Positions 22,317 through 31,420 of a stretch of 64,000 nt of DNA are shown piece by piece. The stretch is from Clostridiaceae bacterium (GTDB lineage: Bacteria > Bacillota > Clostridia > Lachnospirales > Lachnospiraceae), in contig CABIYE010000001.1 in the NCBI GenBank assembly GCA_902362865.1, positions 372,001 through 436,000 of the forward strand, in the 5' to 3' direction. The translations under genes were made by a program, and so were the position numbers. The notes beneath the pieces were generated by a model that saw only the letters and a program-made list of their open reading frames with translations, was not told the DNA's origin and ran no database searches. Positions within the stretch are counted from its first letter, which is position 1, and each line of letters opens with the position of its first letter.

Positions 22317-22648
22317 TTGAAAAGTTGATCGCAGATTATTTAAATAGCAATCTGGAAACATCTGTGTATCTTGAAACCCCGGAAACCCCACCAGCTTCTT
22401 ATGTTTTAATTGAAAAAACGGGAAGTAGCGAAGAAAACTATATTTATTCTGCAACACTGGCTATTCAATCTTATGCGGAATCATTAATTTGTGCGGCTGA
22501 GCTGAATGAAAAAATTAAAAAACTCATGCATAACGCAGTGAAACTAAATGAAATATGTAAATCAAAGCTAAACAGCGATTACAACTATACAGACACAGCT
22601 ACAAAAAGATATAGATACCAGGCTGTGTTTGATGTGACATATTATTGA
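22313..22648 (+). CDS. Tail terminator-like protein
   Basis: The 111-residue product has DYLNSNLETSVYLETPETPP, YVLIEKTGSS, an AESLICAAELNEKIKK helix and ends RYRYQAVFDVTYY. Position between gp10-like and tail tube genes, and the alpha/beta order, indicate the terminator that caps the tail tube. Overlaps the previous gene by 4 bp (ATGA). Confidence 0.75.
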   Translation: MIEKLIADYLNSNLETSVYLETPETPPASYVLIEKTGSSEENYIYSATLAIQSYAESLICAAELNEKIKKLMHNAVKLNEICKSKLNSDYNYTDTATKRYRYQAVFDVTYY

Positions 22649-22662
22649 AAGGAGTGTGTTGA

Positions 22663-23241
22663 ATGCAAGAAGCTAAAAATGTAACAACCGGGAAGCCAAA
22701 GATAAGCGGCGCAATTTACCGGGCAAAAAAGGGGAGTACGCTTCCTACAAACGCAAAAACAGAACCGGGCAGTGATTTTGGACAGCTGGGTTATATAAGT
22801 GAAGATGGAATATCCAATACTAATTCACCTGAATCAGATAAAATAAAGGCGTGGGGCGGCGATGTGGTAATCACAATTCAGACAAGCAAAGAAGACACGT
22901 TTAGTTTTAAATTGATTGAGGCGCTGAACGTGAATGTTTTAAAGACTGTGTATGGCGATAAGAATGTAGCAGGGACATTACAAACCGGGATAACAGTTAA
23001 AGCCAATAGCGAGGAAAGTGAAGAATACGCCTGGATTATAGATATGGTTATGCGGGGCGGAGTTTTAAAAAGAATTGTCATACCGTCTGCAAAAATCACA
23101 GAAATGGAAGAGATAACATATAAAGACGAAGATGCTGTTGGGTATGGAGTAACAATTACTGCGACACCTGACGAAAATGGAAACACACATTATGAATACA
23201 TTGTTGCAAATACAGAAAGCGCTGCAAATGTGGAGGGGTAA
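22663..23241 (+). CDS. Major tail tube protein
   Basis: The 192-residue protein begins with NVTTGKPKISGAIYRAKKGS and contains LGYISEDGISNTNSP, the usual start of phi13-type major tail proteins, and later GYGVTITATPDENGNTHY. It polymerises into the tail tube. RBS AAAGGAGTGTGTTGA precedes ATG 22663. Its size is typical. Confidence 0.85.
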   Translation: MQEAKNVTTGKPKISGAIYRAKKGSTLPTNAKTEPGSDFGQLGYISEDGISNTNSPESDKIKAWGGDVVITIQTSKEDTFSFKLIEALNVNVLKTVYGDKNVAGTLQTGITVKANSEESEEYAWIIDMVMRGGVLKRIVIPSAKITEMEEITYKDEDAVGYGVTITATPDENGNTHYEYIVANTESAANVEG

Positions 23242-23243
23242 AG

Positions 23244-23525
23244 ATGGACGAAAGAGTAAAAGGAAGAACGGATACCGGTTTTGAATTCGATATACCAAGA
23301 ACTGTATTAGATGACGTAGAAGTCGTGGAAGCAGTTGTAGAACTAGAAGAAAAAGGAGATCCTACCGCAATAACCACTCTGTGCAATAAGCTTTTAGGAA
23401 CTGACGGAAAGAAGCGGCTGTATAAGCATGTAAAGCAAGAGGATGGAAGAGTACCGATTGAAGCTACAATTAAAGAGGTAGCGGAAATATTAAAAGCCTT
23501 TGGAAAAGCGGGAAAAAACTCTTAA
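23244..23525 (+). CDS. Tail assembly chaperone G
   Basis: The 93-residue product, in the gpG place between tail tube and tape measure, is acidic and helical (VVEAVVELEEKGDPTAITTL, then IKEVAEILKAFGKAGKNS). Just before its stop, the slippery heptamer A-AAA-AAC allows a -1 shift into the next frame, which would yield a longer GT fusion. Chaperones of this kind hold the tape measure during tail assembly. Confidence 0.78.
   Translation: MDERVKGRTDTGFEFDIPRTVLDDVEVVEAVVELEEKGDPTAITTLCNKLLGTDGKKRLYKHVKQEDGRVPIEATIKEVAEILKAFGKAGKNS
23513..23519 (+). promoter_or_regulatory. Programmed -1 frameshift site for the G/GT chaperones
   Basis: The heptamer AAAAAAC is in the required phase (X-XXY-YYZ, read gga-aaa-aac in the zero frame), 3 bp before the TAA at 23523. 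After a -1 slip the frame continues LLTLAA into MIAIDEDALICDF of the next open frame without a stop. Confidence 0.8.
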
Positions 23526-23536
23526 CCCTAGCCGCG

Positions 23537-23911
23537 ATGATAGCGATAGATGAAGATGCCTTAATTTGTGATTTTGCGGAAACTTATCAAATCTATGATT
23601 ATAGAGCGTTGCCGATAGGATTAGCGGCGGTGCTCGCATCCGGTCTGGGGGATGATTCAAGGGTAAAGAAAAAAATAAGCAAAAATAAAGCTGATACAAA
23701 TACGATGTTATTAGCCGTGATTGCAGACAGGTTGGGAACGATTGCATGGATGCTTTCAGAAGACGGAAGGAAAGGAGACAACAAACCGGAATCTATATAT
23801 CGGGCGATTGCAGGAACGGAAGCAGACGAAGAGGGAGGAAAAGCCCTCTTTTTTAATTCGCCGGAAGAATTTGAGAGAGAGAGGAAGAGAATACTGGAGG
23901 AGGTGAAGTAG
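23537..23911 (+). CDS. Tail assembly chaperone T part (expressed as the GT fusion)
   Basis: The open frame continues upstream to the slippery site, so the first ATG (23537) need not be used, and it has no ribosome site. The product has MIAIDEDALICDFAETYQIY and LGTIAWMLSEDG, typical of the T part (Gp15-like) of siphophage chaperones. It ends 4 bp before the tape measure gene. Confidence 0.75.
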   Translation: MIAIDEDALICDFAETYQIYDYRALPIGLAAVLASGLGDDSRVKKKISKNKADTNTMLLAVIADRLGTIAWMLSEDGRKGDNKPESIYRAIAGTEADEEGGKALFFNSPEEFERERKRILEEVK

Positions 23912-23915
23912 ATAG

Positions 23916-26000
23916 ATGGCAACGGAAATCGCAAAGGCATATGTGCAAATAATGCCGTCTGCAAAGGGCATCAAAGGAGCGCTGACAAAGGAACTTAGTG
24001 GAGAATCTGCGTCAGCAGGAATGTCTGCAGGTGGGAAAATAGCATCTTCCATAAAAGGAGCCATAGCTGCCGCTGGAATAGGGACGGCATTAAAAGCAGC
24101 TATTACGGAGGGCGCTGCTTTAGAGCAATCAATCGGAGGTATCGAAACATTGTTCAAGGGCAGTGCAGACACGGTAAAAAGATACGCCGAAGATGCATAT
24201 AAAACAGCTGGATTATCTGCGAATGAATATATGGAAACGGTAACGAGCTTTTCAGCAAGTCTTATATCTTCGCTTGGAGGAGATACAGCTGCTGCTGCGG
24301 AAACTGCAAATATGGCAATTACGGATATGTCAGACAATGCGAATAAAATGGGAACTTCGATGGAGGACATACAGAATGCATATCAGGGCTTCGCAAAGCA
24401 GAACTATACCATGTTGGATAATTTAAAATTAGGGTATGGCGGAACTAAAACAGAAATGCAAAGACTGTTGGCTGATGCGGAGAAGATTTCCGGTATTCAT
24501 TACGATATAAGTAATCTTGATGATGTATATTCTGCAATTCACGTGATACAAGAAGAATTAGATATAACAGGAACAACTGCAAAAGAAGCAGCAACTACAT
24601 TATCAGGTTCTTTGGCATCTATGAAAAGTTCTTTTAAAAACCTATTGGGGAATCTGGCTCTTGGAAAAGACATTGGCCCATCGTTGACGGCGTTGTCAGA
24701 AACTGTATACACTTTTTTGGTTGGAAATCTAATCCCGATGGTCGGAAATATCATCAAAGGAATCCCACAAGCGTTGAGCGGCGTTTTAAGTATGGCGATT
24801 AGGGGATTAAATTTAGCAGCTAATAATGCAGATGCAATTATACAAAGCGGGATGGAAGTTATTACACAGCTTGTTGTTGGGATTGTCAGTGCGCTTCCAT
24901 ATCTGGGAGAAGCGGCAATAAATCTTGTTGCCGCGCTTGGAACCGCATTGATGACAGCAGATTGGGCAGGAATGGCTTTGAATTTGATTTCTCAGCTGAA
25001 AAGCGGCTTAGATGTGGCATCAGTAGAAATCCTTGGGACTGACGGAAATATAATATCGGCAATAGGAACAGCAATCACAAACGGCCTTCCCGGAATATTG
25101 GAAAAGGGAATTGAAATTATAACCAATATAGCCAATGGAATATTAATAAATCTTCCAACAATCATTGCTGCGGCTGGAAGTTTGATGAATAGTCTTGTAG
25201 GATTTATTATGAGTAACCTCCCGACAATTCTACAGGCTGGTATGAATCTTGCGCAAAATTTGGCTCAAGGAATTGCAAGCAATCTACCGGCAGTCGTTTC
25301 CTCAATTGCCGGAGTGCTGGCACAATTATTGGCTACAATTGCAGAAAATCTTCCACAGCTCCTTCAGAGCGGGATAGAACTGGTTGGAGAATTGGCAGCG
25401 GGATTAATTGAGGGTATTCCGCATATTATAGCGGCGATTCCTAGCTTGATTAGCAGTGCAGTGGATTCTTTCTTGGGATACGACTGGGCAAGTTTAGGCG
25501 GTGACATTGTTTCGGGTATAGCGAATGGACTGAGGAATGCGGCTGGTAAGATTAAAGAAGCGGCAATGGAAGCTGCGAAGAACGCATTGGAAGCAGCTAA
25601 AGACTTTCTCGGCATACGTTCGCCGTCAAGGGTGTTTAGGGATGAAGTTGGGAAAATGGTATCTCTCGGTATGGCAGAAGGAATTAAAAAGAATATGTGG
25701 GCAGTGTCGGGAGCGGTGGATTATTTAACAAATCTTACAGATAAGGATATCAAAACACGTATTCGCAATACAACAGATTATAATTCCGGAAAGGTAAGCG
25801 AATTTAATGGAACGATAGGAAATTTGTTAGAAGCTGTCGATAGGTTAAATGGAGCGGTAATGTCACGCAATAATCAACAAACTATGGCGAATTTTTACCT
25901 TGGTAAACGCCTGTTTGCGAAGGCAATGGCCAAACCGATAGAAAAAGAATTAAATTACAATTCTAAAATATATGAAATGATGGGAGGTGTGAAAGCGTGA
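23916..26000 (+). CDS. Tape measure protein
   Basis: The 694-residue protein has an Ala/Gly-rich N-terminus (SGESASAGMSAGGKIASSI), the conserved tape-measure part (LEQSIGGIETLFKGSADTV and MAITDMSDNANKMGTS), several hydrophobic helices (about residues 265-340 and 395-500) and a C-terminal DFLGIRSPSRVF motif. It sets tail length and may help DNA entry. At 694 residues it would give a fairly short tail. ATG 23916 follows GGAGGAGGTGAAGTAGAT. Confidence 0.92.
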   Translation: MATEIAKAYVQIMPSAKGIKGALTKELSGESASAGMSAGGKIASSIKGAIAAAGIGTALKAAITEGAALEQSIGGIETLFKGSADTVKRYAEDAYKTAGLSANEYMETVTSFSASLISSLGGDTAAAAETANMAITDMSDNANKMGTSMEDIQNAYQGFAKQNYTMLDNLKLGYGGTKTEMQRLLADAEKISGIHYDISNLDDVYSAIHVIQEELDITGTTAKEAATTLSGSLASMKSSFKNLLGNLALGKDIGPSLTALSETVYTFLVGNLIPMVGNIIKGIPQALSGVLSMAIRGLNLAANNADAIIQSGMEVITQLVVGIVSALPYLGEAAINLVAALGTALMTADWAGMALNLISQLKSGLDVASVEILGTDGNIISAIGTAITNGLPGILEKGIEIITNIANGILINLPTIIAAAGSLMNSLVGFIMSNLPTILQAGMNLAQNLAQGIASNLPAVVSSIAGVLAQLLATIAENLPQLLQSGIELVGELAAGLIEGIPHIIAAIPSLISSAVDSFLGYDWASLGGDIVSGIANGLRNAAGKIKEAAMEAAKNALEAAKDFLGIRSPSRVFRDEVGKMVSLGMAEGIKKNMWAVSGAVDYLTNLTDKDIKTRIRNTTDYNSGKVSEFNGTIGNLLEAVDRLNGAVMSRNNQQTMANFYLGKRLFAKAMAKPIEKELNYNSKIYEMMGGVKA

Positions 26001-27496
26001 ATGGATTATCCGTAAGATTCAATGGAGTAGAATTAAATGAGATTTTGTGCGTAACAGATGGGTATACAGTACATGATGGCGCAGACTGGAGTCCAGAGAC
26101 GGAAAAAAACGGAAATGCAAAGGGGACACAATTTGTACGAACTGGATATAGTTATAAAAAAATAGTAATGCCATTCGCCATTCAAGGGGAATTAGAAGAA
26201 AAATATAATAAGCTACAAAAAATCCTGAATGTCTCTGCCCCTGAAGAATTGATATTTGAAAACGAATCAGATCGGGCATATTATGCTATACCAATCGGGA
26301 CGTTGGATTTTAATGAATTAAACAAAAATGCTGGCACCGGCACAATTACCTGGCTTGTCCCGGACGGGCTTGCACATGCCACCACAGAGACATCCTTCCA
26401 GGCAGTAGCGAACAGCTCCGGGGTACTGGAAGCCACCATCGTGAATAACGGCACGGAATCTGTCCCGGTGGATTATACGATCCAGCACCAGCTCCCCGAT
26501 GGGGACAGCGCAGACAACGCCGAGAACGGCTTTATCGGTGTGGTGAGCGAACACGGGGCGATTGAGCTGGGGGATATAAAAGAGCTGGATGGGGAGACAA
26601 AAACAAAGTCCGTGACGCTCTTAAACTACCGTTCCTATTCCGATTACATGACGAATATGGGTTCCGGGGGTATCTTTTATGGGGACTACGGCTTTGATGA
26701 TGGCATGGAGATGGAATATCTACACGAAGGGACGTCCTGGTACGGCCTAAATGATTCCAAAACTTTCAATAAGCCAGGATGGCATGGGAGCGCGAGAACC
26801 GTGGCTCTTCCACATGTTTTGGGCGAAGACGGTACAGCAACGAATTTTGCCCTCCAAGGACAGGCGTGGTTCCGACCCTCGGATTATACCGTGAATGAGC
26901 TGGGGATTATGGAGTACTGCATCGGTGACGAGGACGGCAAGCACCTGATGTCGGTGCGGATTGCAAAGTGGGATCCGAACCGTCCAGAGGCTTCCATCCT
27001 CTTCTGTGTCGGGGGAAAACAGATGCAGGAACAGGTTACATATGACCCGCGTTATCAGAACATTACCACCCATGATGCGGGGCAGTTCCACATGGTGAAA
27101 AGCGGAGGGAAGTTTGAGTTTTGTTTCGAGGGATATTTCCGGTACAACTTCCCGGAACTGGCAGAAAAGAAAGCGAAGACCGTGTCCGTCTTTATCGGCC
27201 GGAGGGAGCAATACGCGATTGTGGACAGGATGCGGATGCAGTATTTAACCTTCCGGAAGGATAACGTATCGGAATGGCACGACATCCCCAACCGCTACCA
27301 GCCGGGGGACAAAGTCTACATAGACGGGAAAGCCGGGAAAGTTTACGTGAACGGTATCCCCAGCGCAGGTGACATTGTGAAGGGCAGCAGCTTCTTCCAG
27401 GCGCCGCCGGGGGAGACGAAGGTACAGTTTTATTTCTCGGACTTCTGCACGGAGAAGCCGGAGGTCACGGCAAAGATAAGGGAGACGTATTTATAA
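25997..27496 (+). CDS. Distal tail protein (Dit), extended form
   Basis: The 499-residue protein begins MNGLSVRFNGVELNEILCVT, the Sipho_tail/Dit start, and continues with FVRTGYSYKKIVMPFAIQG. After about residue 110 the DNA changes from AT-rich to GC-rich with different codon use. The rest (beta-rich, VYVNGIPSAGDIVKGSS near the end) resembles an added carbohydrate-binding module. The start overlaps the tape measure stop by 4 bp. Dit is the hub joining tail tube and baseplate. The composition break suggests a recombined gene. Confidence 0.85.
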   Translation: MNGLSVRFNGVELNEILCVTDGYTVHDGADWSPETEKNGNAKGTQFVRTGYSYKKIVMPFAIQGELEEKYNKLQKILNVSAPEELIFENESDRAYYAIPIGTLDFNELNKNAGTGTITWLVPDGLAHATTETSFQAVANSSGVLEATIVNNGTESVPVDYTIQHQLPDGDSADNAENGFIGVVSEHGAIELGDIKELDGETKTKSVTLLNYRSYSDYMTNMGSGGIFYGDYGFDDGMEMEYLHEGTSWYGLNDSKTFNKPGWHGSARTVALPHVLGEDGTATNFALQGQAWFRPSDYTVNELGIMEYCIGDEDGKHLMSVRIAKWDPNRPEASILFCVGGKQMQEQVTYDPRYQNITTHDAGQFHMVKSGGKFEFCFEGYFRYNFPELAEKKAKTVSVFIGRREQYAIVDRMRMQYLTFRKDNVSEWHDIPNRYQPGDKVYIDGKAGKVYVNGIPSAGDIVKGSSFFQAPPGETKVQFYFSDFCTEKPEVTAKIRETYL

Positions 27497-30400
27497 ATGG
27501 AAAATGTAAGGATTGCAATTTTAGACACATACGGCAAAGTGCTGGCGTTCCTGGACAATACGGCGCCGGAAGCCCTGCATTTTTATGATGACGAGCTGCA
27601 CACCTATATAAAAGGCTCTGCGGCTACGTACAGCTTTACCGCAGATGCGAAGCATGAAGACGCGCAGTACCTGGCAGAGGGGAACAAGCTGTCTTTTATT
27701 TACGACAGGAAGGAATATTATTTTACCATCATGCAGGTGGAAAAGGACGAATACAGCGTAAGCGTAACCGCATTTTCCTGCTCCTTTGAGCTTCTGAACG
27801 ATGTGGTGGATGCAAACAGCTATTCACACCCGCTAAGATCCTTTGAAGAATACTTACATGCGTTTGATATTGACCGGGTGGTTGAGGTTGGGAGAAACGA
27901 GGTGTCCGCGGTAAAACTTCCCGGCTCCTTTGAGGAGGAGACCCTGCTTGCTCGGCTGTTTTCCCTTGCAGAGCTGTTCGACGCGGAGATCGAGCTGGTC
28001 CCGGTGCTGGCGAAGAATTACAGCCTGGAGAAGGTAATCTTAAACATCTACCGGGAGCACGACGACAGCCACCAGGGGATGGGGCAGGACCGCAGGGAGC
28101 TGACCCTGCGGTATGGGAAGAACATTGCCGGGATAAAGAAAACCTCCGACATCACGGAACTGTTTACCGCCATCCGCCCTGAGGGCAAGGATGGGCTTAG
28201 CATTTTAAGCGTAGAGCATACCGCAAAGGATGCGAACGGGGAGATAGAATTTTATACCGCAAAAGACAGCCAGGACATTTATGCCGTGCAGGCGGCGAAG
28301 CGCTTTCCAGCTTTTTCCAGGGGGAAAGAAGGGTACATTTGGAAAAATGCGCAGTACGATGAAACCGACGCCAGCTCCCTGTTCTTAACGGCTCTCCGGG
28401 ATTTGGAGGAGGGCTGTGTGCCGAAGGTGACGTATGAGATAGACGTGTCCTACTGTGAGGAAACCGACAGGGTGTCTATCGGGGACACCGTCTCCGTAGA
28501 GGACACAGGGTTCCAGCCTACGTTATACCTGTCGGCCAGGGTGACGGAGCAGGTGATAAGCTTTACGGATCCGTCCCGGAATAAGGTGACTTTTAGTAAT
28601 ATCAAAGAGGAGCAGTCACAATTGTCCCCGGAGACCATTAAACGGATGCAGGCGTTAATCGACGCCAGCAAGACCTACGCCTGCTCCATTATTACGGACA
28701 ATGGTATTGTGTTTAAGAACGGGGAAGGGACCACCACTCTGACGGCATCCGTGATGGACGGCGGAAAGGATTTAACGGATACGCTTACCATTACCTGGTA
28801 CAAGGACGGGGAGGCACTGCTTGTGGGAAAGTCCCTTGCAGTGTCGGCAGCAGATGTAACCGGGAAGGCGGTTTACCGATATGAAGCCGTGGAAAACGGT
28901 GTGGTGAGGGGAAAGTGCGAAGTGACAGTCATAGATGTGTCAGATGGGCAGGATGGGGAAAAAAGCACATCCTATAAAATGCAGGTGAATGCGCTGGCGG
29001 TAAGAAAGACGTTTAACCGTACCTACTTCCCGGCAGAGATTACCGTATCCGGATTACAGCAGGTTGGGGAGGAAGAGCCAAAAAGCTACTATTGTTATTA
29101 CGCGATAGAATTTGAGAATGAAAACCCGGAATCATCTGTAGGCGTACTTCTGCAGGGGACGAGCGCGTCTCACGAGATCCCGGAAGGGACGGTAAGCATT
29201 CAATGCTCCATGTACCATCAGTTTAACGACAAACTTCTGTTAGACCAAGTGACTATCCCGGTAATCAAAGACGGGGAAGACGGGAAGGATGGAGTGGACG
29301 GCGCAGAAAGCACTTCCTACCGGATGCAGGTAAATGCATGGACGGTAAAAAGAAGCGCGGCAGGGGAATTTACCCCATCCAATATTATCGTAACAGGCTT
29401 TTCCCAGACAGGTGATGGTGAACAAAGCACGCACTATGGCGTCTATGAGATTGAGTTTGACGGTTCTGCGGTATCAAGCCGGGGGTATTCTTTCTACCGG
29501 GCAATCCCGGAAGGGACAGAGTCCATCGTGTGCCGGATGCGGACGTATGAAGGCGCCCTGTTATGCGAAGCGGAGATACCCATAGCGCAGGACGGAACTG
29601 ACGGCAGTGGGATTTACTACGTCCCTGTCACGACAGCCGGGAAGGACACCAGCTACATATTATACAATGATATCTTAAATGCCGGATGTGAGCTGGAATA
29701 TAAGGTGGATGATTTGATAATGACGGATTACAGCGATACTTCCGAGCATGACCCCGTGACCGGGGTGTCGGTTTACCGGGTGACTGGGCAGGACAAAAAC
29801 TCCTACACCGTGAAATACCTGTATACAATCAAGGACGGAGAAAATGCTGTAAGCCCGGTTTTGACGCTGAATGCGGACACTTCCCTAACCATTACGGACG
29901 TGAACGGCACACGGACAACCCCGGTGCTGAAAGGGGCAGACGGAGCCAATGGAGCAGACGGGACAGACGGTGCGGACGCCACAGCCTATAGGATGCTGGT
30001 AAATGCCCTTGCGATTGGGAAGACAGCTTCCGGGAGTTATAAGCAGTCCACCATTACTGTGCAGGGGCGCAGGCAGGTTGGGAGTGGTTCGTTCACATCG
30101 TATGCCTGCAGGTTTAAGGTAGAGACAACTACAAGCGCCAACTTGTCTTCGGCGTCCTGGACAAGCCGGTACACGTCCAGTTCCAACACATCCAGCTACA
30201 TTTACACAATCCCGTCCGGGGTTACGGGTATCCGGTGTTCCATGTACGCCGCAGGCGGCACAACGACGCTGTTAGATCAGGTAATTATCCCGATTATTGC
30301 GGATGGTACGAATGCGTCCCTTCCGGCAGTAGAAGACCTGTCTTCTGGCATTACGGCATCCGGGACTTATGTGGATACCACAAAGCAAGTGGAGAAGCTT

Positions 30401-30652
30401 GCCTACCGGTATGGGAAGGTGGTACAGGCGCACCTTACGTTTTATGCCAAAACTGCCCTAAGCAGCGCGGTTACATTGTTTAGCGGCTTGCCCGGGATGA
30501 ACAATACCATGCAGTTTGTAGGCATGAACTACACCAAGAATACGCCTGTGATATTTGCGGTAAGGGAGACTGGGGAATTCCAGAAGTGGTATGCTGGGGA
30601 TATAGCTGCAGGAGACCTTGTAAGAGTAGGGTTCACATACATTTGTCAATAG
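27497..30652 (+). CDS. Tail-associated endopeptidase-like protein (Tal) with repeated modules
   Basis: The 1051-residue protein starts with a Tal/prophage-tail domain (residues 1-380: DELHTYIKGSAATYSFTADA). Then an Ig-like module is followed by three copies of a module starting STSY[KR]MQVNA (near 490 and 605) or ATAYRMLVNA (near 830). The copies are joined by collagen-like stretches (DGEDGKDGVDG and GADGANGADGTDGAD). The end is beta-rich. This makes the tail fibre or tip that meets the cell wall. It follows Dit without a gap, in the usual order. Confidence 0.85.
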   Translation: MENVRIAILDTYGKVLAFLDNTAPEALHFYDDELHTYIKGSAATYSFTADAKHEDAQYLAEGNKLSFIYDRKEYYFTIMQVEKDEYSVSVTAFSCSFELLNDVVDANSYSHPLRSFEEYLHAFDIDRVVEVGRNEVSAVKLPGSFEEETLLARLFSLAELFDAEIELVPVLAKNYSLEKVILNIYREHDDSHQGMGQDRRELTLRYGKNIAGIKKTSDITELFTAIRPEGKDGLSILSVEHTAKDANGEIEFYTAKDSQDIYAVQAAKRFPAFSRGKEGYIWKNAQYDETDASSLFLTALRDLEEGCVPKVTYEIDVSYCEETDRVSIGDTVSVEDTGFQPTLYLSARVTEQVISFTDPSRNKVTFSNIKEEQSQLSPETIKRMQALIDASKTYACSIITDNGIVFKNGEGTTTLTASVMDGGKDLTDTLTITWYKDGEALLVGKSLAVSAADVTGKAVYRYEAVENGVVRGKCEVTVIDVSDGQDGEKSTSYKMQVNALAVRKTFNRTYFPAEITVSGLQQVGEEEPKSYYCYYAIEFENENPESSVGVLLQGTSASHEIPEGTVSIQCSMYHQFNDKLLLDQVTIPVIKDGEDGKDGVDGAESTSYRMQVNAWTVKRSAAGEFTPSNIIVTGFSQTGDGEQSTHYGVYEIEFDGSAVSSRGYSFYRAIPEGTESIVCRMRTYEGALLCEAEIPIAQDGTDGSGIYYVPVTTAGKDTSYILYNDILNAGCELEYKVDDLIMTDYSDTSEHDPVTGVSVYRVTGQDKNSYTVKYLYTIKDGENAVSPVLTLNADTSLTITDVNGTRTTPVLKGADGANGADGTDGADATAYRMLVNALAIGKTASGSYKQSTITVQGRRQVGSGSFTSYACRFKVETTTSANLSSASWTSRYTSSSNTSSYIYTIPSGVTGIRCSMYAAGGTTTLLDQVIIPIIADGTNASLPAVEDLSSGITASGTYVDTTKQVEKLAYRYGKVVQAHLTFYAKTALSSAVTLFSGLPGMNNTMQFVGMNYTKNTPVIFAVRETGEFQKWYAGDIAAGDLVRVGFTYICQ

Positions 30653-30663
30653 AGGAGGTATTT

Positions 30664-30918
30664 ATGGATACAATCATTTCAGCCTGCATCAGTGCGGGCG
30701 TAACACTTTTTATATGCATTATTAACAACCGCGGGCAGCAGGAAAAAACAAGAGCGTTAATGGAGTATAAGCTGGACGAGCTGACGAAGAGGGTTGACAA
30801 GCATAACAATACCGTAGAGCGGACGTTCCATCTGGAAGAGCAGATGGGGATACAGGAAGAAAAAATGAAGGTAGCAAACCATAGGATAGAAGATTTGGAA
30901 AAGAAGGTGGAATCATGA
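30664..30918 (+). CDS. Small membrane/coiled-coil phage protein (XhlA-like)
   Basis: The 84 residues have one membrane helix (TIISACISAGVTLFICIINN) followed by a long charged coiled coil (YKLDELTKRVDKHNNTVERT). ATG 30664 follows AGAGGAGGTATTT. Size, topology and place before the holin fit the XhlA-type lysis-associated family. Confidence 0.65.
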   Translation: MDTIISACISAGVTLFICIINNRGQQEKTRALMEYKLDELTKRVDKHNNTVERTFHLEEQMGIQEEKMKVANHRIEDLEKKVES

Positions 30919-31118
30919 GAGATTGGAAGAAATGGGCGAAAGCCGCGGGCATCAGGGCAGTGAAGACCGTGGCGCAGACAGCCGTGGCGACAATTGGGTC
31001 AGCGGCGGTATTAAGCCAGGTGGATGTAAAAATGGTGGTTTCCGCAGCGGTGCTGGCAGGGATCCTTTCCCTGCTTACCAGCGTAGCAGGGCTGCCGGAG
31101 ATGGAAATAAATACGTAA
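30915..31118 (+). CDS. Phage holin (r1t-like)
   Basis: The 67-residue product has two hydrophobic segments (VAQTAVATIGSAAVLSQV and MVVSAAVLAGILSLLTSVAG) after a basic start (DWKKWAKAAGIRAVK), and a typical GLPE end, which is the r1t holin layout. Start overlaps the previous stop by 4 bp. It should form membrane lesions at the end of the lytic cycle so that the amidase can reach the wall. Confidence 0.82.
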   Translation: MRDWKKWAKAAGIRAVKTVAQTAVATIGSAAVLSQVDVKMVVSAAVLAGILSLLTSVAGLPEMEINT

Positions 31119-31163
31119 AAGCACGTAAAATATATTGACATACGTAAAAATACGTGATATCAT
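31112..31163 (+). promoter_or_regulatory. Promoter and operator repeats of the hicAB pair
   Basis: TTGACA (31135-31140), 17 bp, TATCAT (31158-31163). ACGTAAAA occurs at 31113, 31123 and 31142, and TACGTAAAAATACGT forms an inverted repeat in the spacer. Such sites fit autorepression by HicB. Confidence 0.75.
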
Positions 31164-31194
31164 ATAAGCATGATAAGGAAAGGAGATACAAAAG

Positions 31195-31383
31195 ATGCCA
31201 ATGACACCGATGGAGATGATAAAACATCTCAAGAAAAACGGGTTTGAGGAAATCAGGCAAAATGGTTCCCATGTTGTTATGAAGAACCGGGCTACTGGGA
31301 AAACAGTAGTTGTTCCTTATCACTCCAAAGACCTGAAAAAGGGACTGGAGAAGGCAATATTGAAACAGGCGGGGCTTAAATAG
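31195..31383 (+). CDS. hicA: HicA toxin (mRNA interferase)
   Basis: The 62-residue product has the dsRBD-like HicA fold: EMIKHLKKNGFEEIRQNGSH with the catalytic His at 26, then VPYHSKDLKKGLEKAILKQA. ATG 31195 follows AAAGGAGATACAAAAG. HicA cleaves mRNA when free of its antitoxin. It lies between the holin and the receptor-binding protein and has its own promoter, so it is probably expressed in the lysogen. Confidence 0.92.
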   Translation: MPMTPMEMIKHLKKNGFEEIRQNGSHVVMKNRATGKTVVVPYHSKDLKKGLEKAILKQAGLK

Positions 31384-31420
31384 CCCCAAGGCCTGCCAAA
31401 AAGAAGCGGAGGGATCACGT

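Noticed and set aside
30235..30483. Cys/Trp-rich open frame inside the tail-tip gene
   Set aside because: It is a shifted-frame shadow of the 27497-30652 gene.
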